Assembly (NCBI GenBank): GCA_002751075.1
Contig: NAOQ01000007.1
Span: 364,094-428,093, forward strand
DNA: 64,000 bases
From: Ichthyophonus hoferi
Lineage: Eukaryota > Opisthokonta > Ichthyosporea > Ichthyophonida > Ichthyophonidae
Direction: 5' to 3'
Part shown: positions 26,551-37,569 of the stretch, one piece after another
How positions within the stretch are numbered: the first letter of the stretch is position 1
How the letters are laid out: every line of letters starts with the position of its first letter
Program-made: the position numbers and the translations under genes
Notes under the pieces: model-generated
Databases searched by the model: none
What the model saw: the letters and a program-made list of their open reading frames with translations, nothing else
Told to the model about the DNA's origin: nothing

Positions 26551-29248
26551 GGGACTTTAGAAGATGCCGGGTTAAAAAAAGTAATTTATAATAGTAAGAT
26601 AATAATGTGTATACAAAATAAAACTGGAGATTCAAAAAGGAAAGGAAACGGCTAATATTTAGTCAGTAAAAATTGGAAGGCACACTTTAAAGCTTCAAAA
26701 TATTGAAAAAATAAGACTACATTGAATAAATTGAATAAATGAAATATTGAAAACAGGTCATGTTGTTCCATTGGCTGAGTCATTGTCATCATAAAATGAA
26801 TTTCGGAACCCTACAGTTGATCATAAATATCCTATCCATCCATTCCCATCCAGCATACCATGCTAACCATCGTGGCGTATCAGTCTACGGAAAGGATAAA
26901 TAAGTGGACTACTGCCTTTTTTTCCTAATACTAACTAATAATTATTAGCTGCAACCACACTATTCTCACAAATACTACTATTTTCCACGGTGATAATATA
27001 GCCTGGCATCCCATCACTAAATTTTGGCGCCTTTTTTTGGATATAGTTGTCACGTGGCTACTGGTCTATTATTATTGGCTATCATAAAATTATTTTGTAG
27101 TATTTCTATGAAGCTTAAAAATAGGACTAGGGCTGGAAATGATATGCTGCTAAGAAATTTGAAAATTGTTTTTTACTCCGCGTATATTATTGGACATTTC
27201 AATCAAGTCAAGTCGGGCCGGATAAATGAACCATTTAAAATTGTTCTGATTGGCAACAATCTTATTTGGTTAAATACTGATCATTGCGAATAACCAAATA
27301 TTTACTCTGGATCAAACCTAATCTTTAACGATTAATAATTAATCTAAAATATAAACTTTTGGGAGCACTATTCAAACCTGATTTAGGTTGAATTGGACTA
27401 CACCATATGGAAACTAAAAAGCATTTAAATCTACTGGAAATACATCAAAAGTTCATGAATTAACAAAAAGCTACATAGTAATATATGTGAATTAATTGTT
27501 TGAATAGCCAAATGCCCAAGAACTTTACTTATCATGAGTAGATGCTGGAGTATATAAAAGTTTTGAATATTTACAATTCAACAATAATTATTCGACATAT
27601 TTAAGTTTTATTACTTGGTTTTAGTGCAAAGGACCTAAAGAACCACTATTTTAGATTAATTAAATATAGGTATCTAGATTCTTTTACCAGTGAGTCGTCT
27701 CATTACGATCCAATATTTTTATGTACGCACACAAATCATAAGAGATAATTTCATTATATTCTATTAGTTGTTATTTATGGCATAATTTAATCTTTGTATT
27801 ATTTTTTTGAGATCGTTTGGTTTACTTATGGTATTTAAAATATAGTAAAAGTATGTTATATATATATATATACATATATATAATTGAACTAATCCCATTA
27901 AAATCGAGTAAGTTCCCACAAGCACCGTCAATAGCGTCGTTTTAAATCAAATAAAGTAACTACAATACGTAGTCGGCCGATCTCACTCTTAGCTTCTTAT
28001 AAATCAATACATTCAGCATACAAATATATCCATCGCTATCAAAACTTTACTAATTTATGTATATATAATGAATGAAATGCATTCTGAAAATGACATAAGC
28101 ATGGCAAGTCTTAAGTTGAGCACACAGGTGATAGGGCTAATCCAAATCTCACAATACTTGGCTATTCTAAATCTACCGATATATATTTACAGTGTATCTT
28201 TTACTAAGATATTTATAATTTGCAGTAGATTATGTTTGTGCTTACATTCTCCTGTACTATATTTAGAATATATAATGTAAGCCTTTCCCTCTTATTTATT
28301 GGTGATGAAGGTAATTTTTTTTGACTAGAGACTAGATCAGAATTTCATTTTCTTAATTCCAAAAATCATACCATGTTCCCATCTAGTACATAAAAATAAT
28401 AGTTGAAAACGGAATGACAATAATATTTCCAAAAATTTACAGATATCTTGTATTTGATATTTATTGTATGGGAATGTTTAAATATGGACCAAATGGTAGT
28501 CGTGAGAACAAGACCTTTGTATTTAGCTTGGTATCCAGTCAATTCTACTTATTTTTCGAGTACCCCTTTTCTCATTCATTAAGTGACTTTAATTTATCAA
28601 TTTATGAGTTTCATTATTGTTTTAAGGCGATTCTACCATGGTGGTGATTACAGTGGTTGATCTATATATACTTGTGTTTACCAGTAGATATCTAGGCCAA
28701 ATATCTTTTCTAGAACTTGGTTTTACATATGTCTTTATTACCTTTACTCTTCCCAATGTATTAAAACCTTAACAGTCCTTTGAAATGTGCTTGCTTTGAT
28801 ATTTCTGATTACCCAGTCAGAATCACTCGCCATTGCCTAATTGGATTATTTATTTGTGACATAAGGCATATTCAAATAAAATACCTAAGATAAACATATA
28901 TTTAAAATATTCTTATGGCTTACTTATCAATCTTGTTAACTATTAGAAATAGTTAGTTCTTTTTGTGATTGAAAGCTAAAGAGACACAAAAACACACACA
29001 TCCATAACCGTGTTTTTAAAACAGCATGCAGAGAAAACCAATAAAAACAGGATACAATAGTTAAAGGCTCATACTGTCTTGATTTCGTTGGCATCCCCAA
29101 GTCAAATGCAAATATTATAAACAATAATATACACTTAATGCAACCCAATAGTTTTAAATGTGTGTATGGTGTTTAATTTCTAGTTGCAGGAAAGCCAAAG
29201 ACGTAACAAAGACGTAACAAAGACAATTTTGTTTAATTAATACAGAGA
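26551..29248. other. AT-rich intergenic region
   Basis: It should hold the CCT7 promoter at its left edge. A TATATAAAAG motif at about 27551-27560 on + resembles a TATA box, but no convincing downstream exon follows. Open frames here look random in composition. Confidence 0.4.
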
Positions 29249-30086
29249 TCACATTCTATTTCTTTCTTTCCCCACCAGCCACAGTATATATCCAGCAATT
29301 AATTGTATCACAGTAGGCTGAGGCTCCTGTTTTACTTTGGCCGACGCCTCCATCATAGCATCAGTAGTATTAGACACACTTTTGGCTGCTTCTAAATTTT
29401 TTGTCTGGGATTGATAAATTCTACCCTCGCAATATTCACTTAGAACTTTACTATTCTGTTACACCCGGGGTGCTGAAAGGCGTCTCATATACTAGTTACA
29501 GTATGGTACTCACTGGTAGTAAATATTATCAAGTTAATCGCCTATTATTACAATTAACATCATCCACATGTATATTTTAGAGTATCAGCTACAACTAGAT
29601 CTTTCCCACTCACTCATAAGCTACCCATGCTCTAATACCCAATCACCATCAATAGCTATGAGTTATATGTAGATGTTCCCAATTAATAACACTATAATCT
29701 ATTTTCCAATTAAACTAATTTATTGTGATTTTTATTGAATCTTATAACAGTAGTGTATTACAATATTAATGTAAAGTCCTCAAGGCTTGTTGACAATAAA
29801 TAATGAATTTATACTATAGAAATAGCAGCGGTTGAAATATACTTTTACCATTGAAAGGGAATTATATATGATATCATTTTTTATATGAACATTAAAATGT
29901 CAATAATGCAAGGGCAGAACAATATTCCAATACAAGATTATAATGTATTATAGTAATATAGTGTGATATTGCAAGAACAGAGAGTTTAGAGACTTATGTA
30001 TTTATAGCTAACCCCATCTTTACTGCAGTGGTTGTCAGATCAACAAGATGATAAGGTTTTAGAGCTAAATTGCATAAGTAATCAAA
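29249..30086 (-). CDS. Putative 3' exons of an unidentified small membrane protein gene (partial)
   Basis: Two minus-strand exons join in phase: 30013-30086 (after TTGGTATAG, before GTTAGC) and 29249-29450 (after AACAGAATAG, ending in TGA). Together they read FDYLCNLALKPYHLVDLTTT, then AVKMGKVLSEYCEGRIYQSQ, an Ala/Lys/Glu-rich stretch, and finish with TVIQLIAGYILWLVG plus a short basic tail. A single hydrophobic segment close to the C-terminus suggests a tail-anchored membrane protein. An ATTAAA lies just beyond the stop. No upstream exons or start codon were found, and the family is not recognised. The splice sites are of moderate quality, so a chance reading cannot be excluded. Confidence 0.35.
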
Positions 30087-32965
30087 CTATACCAAAATTA
30101 CATAATGAGCAAATAACAATTATTTGCCTTATCAAAAGGTAACAAAGCCCTGGTACTTCCGTATATTGTTTATTATATTAACTAACATTTTTGTTAAAGT
30201 ATTCCATCTTCTAAAAGCTCAGAGTAAGTTTTTAGTAGAACACTTCAGGATGTCTTTTATCAATACTTGTTTTTTATCTTGCATTCACCCTATAAATATT
30301 AAGAGGCGTTTTAGGTTTTAGAAAAAGATTTTATTTGGTGATTTAAGATTAGGGAGTTAATTACTGTTAATTAATCAATTCAATGACACCATTTATTGTC
30401 TTTAATTAGAGACTATATATTTAGTGCAGTTTTAAGTGACCATTACCATAAGTTTAAAGAGTCTTGGTCTTTATGTTCTTGCCCACAGCATAACGGTTTA
30501 TGATAGCCATATTTTATGTCTCAATTAAGTTTCAAAACGATTCCTTATATAGTCATTGAATAACATATTTAGAGTATGCTCCAGAACGATATTATTAAGT
30601 GTGCACTAGGCAACGTATGATTAGAATATGCTATTAAGCCATCATGTTGAGCTTCCATTGAGTAATATGTTAAATTGAAATGATTAAATAATTTATAGTT
30701 AACTTGGCTTTGGCTCAGATTTAACAACTATATAGCTAGTATGTGCAGGTTTGAATGTCAATTACTAGTCTTAATTAATAAACATAAGTTTAAATTGAAG
30801 TAAATCATAGTAATTATAAGAGTGCATGAGATAGATGCTCCTTTTCAAAGTATTCTCTCTAGTTACAAATCTAAATCAATTACTACAACTGATACCAAGA
30901 TAGAGTCTGCATTATTTAGGGACAAGAAACTTAAAGTGGCACTTTTATCTGACTCAAGTGACAATTTTTGTCATATATGGCTGGTGAGTGTGTTGCTTTT
31001 GTGTGTATTAAAAATATGTGACATATAGTATGTTTTATTATCTTTTGCTTTATAAGAGTAATTATATATACTGAACTTTTACAGAAAAATAATAGCCAAT
31101 AAGTTGAAGTTTCATGGTTTCCACATATCATGAGTTTTAATCTCAACTCCAGCCTAAGGTTTAGTTTTTAATTTTTTAACTAAGCAACTCAACTAGGCTA
31201 TAGTATGACTAAGAAATCAGTGTTCTACCAGAAGTTAAATAAGCAGAAGTCAAGCTCTTAATCAGGACTGCCCAAATCTCATAGTATAATAAATGTTTTC
31301 TATATGCTAGTTTTTATCTTTATAAATATAGGTTATAGCTTTACCTAATCAAGGTGAAAATCACAACAAGAGTATTAGCAAGAGAAAGTTTATCAAAGCT
31401 TCAGTTTTCATAAAAAGGTCTATGACCAAGGTAAAAAAGGTGAAGATTAAGTTTTCCTCTGACTCAGAGAACTTAAATAGGCAAGACTTAGACAATGTGC
31501 TTGCTACTAGTGAGGAACCAGTGACCTCACCAAGAGACATCAGCCTCAATATTTTATCTTCTATATCGTTTATGTCAACTGACTCATTTGCAGAATCAAT
31601 TCATTCATCTACTTTATCCAACACTACATCCGACAACAACTACAATTAAAAACGGTTAAGAGAAAAATGGGACTTTAAGGAAAAAATCAATTTCCACAGA
31701 AAGAGAATTCAAAGTTTACAATTATCTTCTTGGTCAATGAATTTTAGTCAACTCCCAGGAGAAATCTACTCCACAAAGCACATATCACAACAGTTTTAAA
31801 TCCTGAAGCTTTAGAGGTTCTAAAACAATTTTGCATGATGAGTGTAGGTGTTAAGTGATTTACAATTCCATGTTATATTCATTCTGAAACGTAAGACAGC
31901 ATATAATTAACCACATTACATAGAAGGTTGCTAGATAAACAAAAGTTTCTTAAACTTTAAGTAAAGCAAAGAGTGGAAACCATATGTATGTATAAAAAAT
32001 AAAAAAGGGGTATTAAAATATCAATTATTTATAGTGTATGCCAAAATATATGACCAATATTTTTGCGAGTTTTTGATAATCTAGTGGTTTTTGAGAGTGA
32101 TTTGATCAGGCCTTCTATAATAATTAGCATATATATAGAGTCCCTGTTTATTCAATTTAAATAATGAAAGAAAAAAGAACATATACATGTCTTTGAATAA
32201 CATAAAAACAAAAAGCTTAATTACTGCACAGGATTAATTACAACCACTGGCACTAAATGGAAGACCCGTTTTTAATTATGAATGTAATAAGAAGGGACGA
32301 TTGTACTCAATGCTACAATAAAAGATCAAATTAAGTCTTTTCTATGCTTATGGGTAATCATCTCAGTAGGTGTAGTAATGGGGAAAGTGGTGAAGATAAA
32401 TACTATTGTTTTGTGTAGTTTGGATAGGAAAATAAGAATAAATATTACACTTATTTGAAATTTGTCTGCATATGTACATAATTTTTGTTAGGATGAGATC
32501 ATTTGCATACAACTATTCCACTTTCTGTCTTCAATTCTCTCTATTACTCTCTCTGTATCAGCATTTGCTTTTGTTCATTTAGTAGAAAAAATATGATGTA
32601 GAGGCGAGTATGCTGGACAGTGGATGCTTTATAAGGAGAGAGCATAACTTCAGGGCAGTAACAGTAGCTACGTATGACTTCATATTGCGAAAAACAGTAT
32701 ATTTTCTATTTTCAACCAAAAGTACAGTAAAAATTTATTAACAAAATAATATAAGAATAATTTTGAATAAAATAGTATCCAAATAAATTAAAATGAATCG
32801 AGAATCAGGAACCAAAGGGTCAGTTTCATTCTTAGAAAAACTATGGGAGGATGATGTATAGAGCATCCCCACAGTCAGTATTAACTGGCATATATAGTCT
32901 TTTCATATCATTCCTAGAAGCATTGTCCAGTTTCAATTACTTTTGTCAAAGTATGATAGAATTTC
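30087..32965. other. AT-rich intergenic region
   Basis: Apart from the Ser-rich open frame at 31332-31649 and a similar short frame at 30822-30979 (KKLKVALLSDSSDN), nothing stands out. No repeat or RNA gene was recognised. Confidence 0.4.
31332..31649 (+). other. Ser/Lys-rich open frame, possible terminal exon of unknown gene
   Basis: After an acceptor-like ATATAG the + frame is open for about 105 residues to a TAA. It starts VIALPNQGENHNKSISKRKF, passes through a basic KKVKKVKIKFSSDSE segment and ends in a Ser/Thr-rich tail. An upstream open frame at 30822-30979 has a similar KKLKVALLSDSSDN and is followed by GTGAGT, so the two could be exons of one gene. Low complexity and lack of any recognised domain keep confidence low. 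Confidence 0.2.
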
Positions 32966-33116
32966 GTTAATGTGGGATAGGCTGCGACTTAAGGGATTAG
33001 ACGGTAGTTATAAGTAAGAGGTTAGTAACTAATTACTAAACACAATTTACAATTAATTAACCTCTTACTTATAACTACCGTCTAATCCCTTAAGTCGCAG
33101 CCTATCCCACATTAAC
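32966..33116. repeat. Perfect 59-bp inverted repeat with 33-base loop
   Basis: The left arm 32966-33024 (GTTAATGTGGGATAGG... to ...AAGAGGTTA) is repeated in exact reverse complement at 33058-33116. Weaker complementarity continues outward for about 16 bases on each side (AAGTATGAT / ATCATACTT). The loop is AT-rich. It may be a foldback or MITE-type insertion or a hairpin RNA source. The arms show no mismatch, which points to a recent origin or to an assembly artefact. Confidence 0.95.
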
Positions 33117-35064
33117 AAAACTCCATCATACTTGATAACTTTCATTGCTGGTAACAGTGAAGTCTCATGTAAATTAGCTGTGCCACTTTTGCTTTACACT
33201 AGAAATGTGATAATAAATAAAGAAAGTTTAATGTTTAATTTTTAATATATTGAAAATGAGGCTCATCTTACATAGACAGAGAGAAAAACATAAAAAGAAA
33301 AAAATAAGATAAAGAAAAGTCCGTCTTTGTATCTAGGTGTTAGAAATAGGTATATATATATATGTAAAACTATATTAGAAAGAGAAAACATAAAAGATCA
33401 GACTAATGAGAGGTTTCTGTTAAAGTAAACAACTTTTAGCTAGTTGTTTAAAATTGAAAGGTTTTATCCTTTTATGCATGACCTATTGGCTGTAGTAGAT
33501 ATTTACTTCTATAATAGTTATACTATGGTTGTAATATGTTAGCGCGATATCAATTAGAATTAAGTATTTTTTGCATGAATAGGCAATATCTTTATATAAC
33601 AATTACCACAATGAAAAAACCTCAGCTTACATAGACCCCAACGTACACCAATACCATATATACGTATCTATACCCATATCCATTTAATAAAAAACTGTTT
33701 ATCTAATACCTATATGTAGAAAGTAATCTCAAACCATACTTGCTCATCTTAATAAGTGATTAATTTAGTGCTGGACTAACTGGCACGGCAACAAAAATTA
33801 AAACATGATTTACAACCAATATTCACTTCATATTACAAGTGTAGCATCCCCTTTCAAATTTCTTTATTGCCAGATGATTCCAGTCAAACTAGAGGGTAGG
33901 GTGGCAAAAATAATCTCCACAGAAGGACCGGTAACAAGGAAGGATAAGTACACGAAGTAAGGGGTAAGGAATGGGCTGGTAGATAGGATAGCATTAGCAG
34001 CAGGTGTGGTGTAGGGTAGTTTAGATGAAACAAGTTGGTGCAATCACTAAAAAAACGTAACACACAATCTCAATTACAATTGTTATTTTAATTACGCATG
34101 GGAAATTCCTTTTGAATCGACCAATGAGAGTAACTCTATCGATTCTTGGAAATATAATTTGTTTAGCCAGATTAAAATACAATTATATTATGTTTTACCT
34201 ATTGATCAACATGCACATAGTCTAAACATAGGATAGATATTAGATTATCACACTAATGATTACCCACTCTAGTTAATACCATCTGATTTTGAGGGATACA
34301 TAGGAGTATTAGCAGCGCTAGTACTCTTCATGGGCTAATTCACGATACACAACTTTATATAACAGCCAATAGTCAATTAGTCTCTATTGAATGGAAAACA
34401 CTACACAATATACTGTCTAGCGATTCGTCTAGCAAACAAACAAAACATTCTAAGGAATATACATAAGTACAGCACACATTTGCTTTACATACATGGTTCC
34501 AACAACACAGGTAGGGCATCATTAGTGATTGATGCCGATTCCCAAAAAAGATTGAGATTAGGTTTGACTCCACTTAGTTGACACGACATTTTACTCATAT
34601 CATACCTACAACCAGGAGTAACAGACGTTGATTGATAGATTAGAGGAAGGTAAAGTAGGATTAGAAATGGATACGACATTTTCAATACAAATAAAATTAT
34701 TCAAGAGGGATATCTAGGATGAGGGATCTACGAAAAAATATAAAATCACCCAAAAGTACTCTACGAGAGTATGCTTTACAAAAACGTGAAAAAGAAAACA
34801 AAGTACTGGAAAAATAAAATAGACTTTTGTACAAAATTAAAAAAAATAAAGAAATAGTTAAAAAGAAAACAATATTAAATACGTGGGTTGAGAAAGTGCC
34901 AAAATGTAGAGAACAGGCTAATAAGCAGACAATTGTACCACTTTAACCATAGTTATTGTTTTATATTAATATAACCAGAGTATCCAATAAATGAGAAAAC
35001 TCTATTACGAAATAACTGAGTATATTTGCTATGTGCTTCACCAGTGCTGGTATTGTTTCTAGAA
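33117..35064. other. AT-rich intergenic region
   Basis: A GC-richer patch lies at about 33860-34040, with a weak minus-strand exon-like reading at 33864-33975 that ends beside an AATAAA. The rest shows no supported feature. Confidence 0.4.
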
Positions 35065-36021
35065 GCATTATACTTGTTGGTCTAATGTCACTTATGAGTC
35101 CCTTAAGACTATCATGGCCCCATTGTACAGTAACTGTCTTAACTAGTTGAAAACATAATGAGGGTCTGAAAGACATTATCTGAAGAAGACAAAGAAAATG
35201 TATACCATAATCGCTATAAGGTAAAGATTGCCTAAAAGCATTANNNNNNNNNNNNNNNNNNNNNNNNNNNNNNNNNNNNNNNNNNNNNNNNNNNNNNNNN
35301 NNNNNNNNNNNNNNNNNNNNNNNNNNNNNNNNNNNNNNNNNNNNNNNNNNNNNNNNNNNNNNNNNNNNNNNNNNNNNNNNNNNNNNNNNNNNNNNNNNNN
35401 NNNNNNNNNNNNNNNNNNNNNNNNNNNNNNNNNNNNNNNNNNNNNNNNNNNNNNNNNNNNNNNNNNNNNNNNNNNNNNNNNNNNNNNNNNNNNNNNNNNN
35501 NNNNNNNNNNNNNNNNNNNNNNNNNNNNNNNNNNNNNNNNNNNNNNNNNNNNNNNNNNNNNNNNNNNNNNNNNNNNNNNNNNNNNNNNNNNNNNNNNNNN
35601 NNNNNNNNNNNNNNNNNNNNNNNNNNNNNNNNNNNNNNNNNNNNNNNNNNNNNNNNNNNNNNNNNNNNNNNNNNNNNNNNNNNNNNNNNNNNNNNNNNNN
35701 NNNNNNNNNNNNNNNNNNNNNNNNNNNNNNNNNNNNNNNNNNNNNNNNNNNNNNNNNNNNNNNNNNNNNNNNNNNNNNNNNNNNNNNNNNNNNNNNNNNN
35801 NNNNNNNNNNNNNNNNNNNNNNNNNNNNNNNNNNNNNNNNNNGCATTATACTTGTTGGTCTAATGTCACTTATGAGTCCCTTAAGACTATCATGGCCCCA
35901 TTGTACAGTAACTGTCTTAACTAGTTGAAAACATAATGAGGGTCTGAAAGACATTATCTGAAGAAGACAAAGAAAATGTATACCATAATCGCTATAAGGT
36001 AAAGATTGCCTAAAAGCATTA
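35065..36021. other. Assembly gap (599 N) flanked by identical 179-bp sequences
   Basis: Bases 35244-35842 are N. The 179 bases before the gap (35065-35243, from GCATTATACTTG to CCTAAAAGCATTA) recur exactly after it (35843-36021). Two contigs that overlap but were not merged would look like this; a true tandem duplication is the alternative. Any open frame drawn through the gap is meaningless. Confidence 0.97.
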
Positions 36022-37569
36022 ACACCATTTGATTAAGAGTACATTACAGTATGTTATTCATTTTAAATTTTTGTTGCCATTTGGGTATAAAAGGTCACTA
36101 GCGTATCCTACAAAGACGGTTGAATGTTAAGTATAGGTCTCCCCACTTGATTGGGATATAATCTTCGAAACCAGACATACAGAGTAAAGCTGTGCTTATA
36201 GAAAATCAGAATATAGTTTCCTTCCTTTTCAGGAAAAAGACTTTCAAAAAGAATATCGATTCTAGTATATTATAAATAGTTCTATAAACAGTTATAATCA
36301 CATACTATTATTAAGTAATAGATAAAATATCCGTCATTCAAAAAAGTCATATTGATTGTCAACATGCCCGCGCTATTTGAACAAATATATACATGGTTTA
36401 AAGAAATATGGATGATACATAAAATCTTAAGATATTCTTGGTATCTGGTTGGCTTGCTATGTCGTTTAAAAGATAAGATAAACACTATTTCTTTTATTGG
36501 CCATACATATACATTTTCTGCGGGCTAAACAATAAAAATGTTATTAACATAAGAATCTATACCAATAAGTTTAGGTTGAAAAGATATATTAACAATCTCA
36601 TTTGCGTCATCTATAATTCGTCACACCTGAATAAGTTTTAATTTTCAAACCCAAAAATATGTTCACACAGGCATTATATTAGATTTTGTTGCAACTCAAC
36701 ATCTTCCCACCCATCCATTTATTGCAATAATACGCATCGTTACAAGGTAATGTTTTGCATTCACCACGTTCAAGAAATAATATTTTCGTAATCTATATCT
36801 TGTGCTAAAATATAATTTAGTGAAAAAACAGAAGGCATCACAGAGCCATAGAAGAGTAAGTATCAAATAGACCACAGCTTGTAAACCATGACTACATCTA
36901 CAATCAGGAAGTAACCATTATTTCTAGCACACATGGCATCAAATATACCAATTAGTTCATTTACAAATTATAGGTATATATATGTACCGTATACAATGGC
37001 AAGAGACCTTCTGCCACGTTCCATATATTAAAAAATTCTCAAATAGCTAATCAAATTATAATGCACATACATACCAGCATAAATAAGTTTCATAAAAATA
37101 TCCTGACTAGATGGTTATGAGGAGTAAACCTGGATAATGCACAGAATGGTAGGCTGCAAAGACAAATAATAAAGATAAACGGAGGAGTTAATTGCATGAT
37201 GAAAATCATTTTCAGGGTAGAGTAAGTACTAAGATCAAAGGGATTCACCCGAATTTCATTTATTAGAAGGACGTATGAATGCCTACAAATTAGCTTACAG
37301 CCATACTGATTGAAAACAAGGTGTAGACTTACCGAGAAAAAGAAAGTACATTGATACAAAAGTAGTAATACCTACAACCCGTAGAGCAAAGCCCACTAGA
37401 ACATGAACATAGTGGAGTAATATGTTGAGTTACAAGAGAGTTGCAGTATAAACAACAAATAACAGACCAATCACAACTAGCACAGGTATATTCTGAAGAA
37501 TGAATGCCAATGTATCAGGCTATGAATTTTATCTATGCCATATAAGACTATTTGATCCAGCCAATAGTC
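36022..37569. other. Intergenic region downstream of RBM8A
   Basis: A TATA-like GGGTATAAAAGG lies at about 36085-36096 on +, but no coding exon follows that I can support. The right part should hold the RBM8A 3' untranslated region. Confidence 0.35.

Noticed and set aside
27540-28280. TATA box driving a gene at 28068-28280
   Set aside because: The downstream frame has random-looking composition, no splice support and no recognisable domain.
30124-30321. Plus-strand hydrophobic 65-residue frame
   Set aside because: Composition follows the local AT bias and no start or splice context supports it.
32966-33116. CRISPR-like repeat
   Set aside because: It is a single inverted pair, not direct repeats with spacers, in a eukaryotic genome.
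35228-35954. Open frames of over 200 codons on both strands
   Set aside because: Almost all of their length is the run of N in the assembly gap.
36080-36490. GGGTATAAAAGG as a promoter
   Set aside because: No exon or RNA gene could be placed downstream; one motif alone is weak in AT-rich DNA.
37090-37359. 89-residue minus frame downstream of RBM8A
   Set aside because: It lies in the expected 3' flank, is rich in Phe/Leu/Ile from AT composition and matches nothing.
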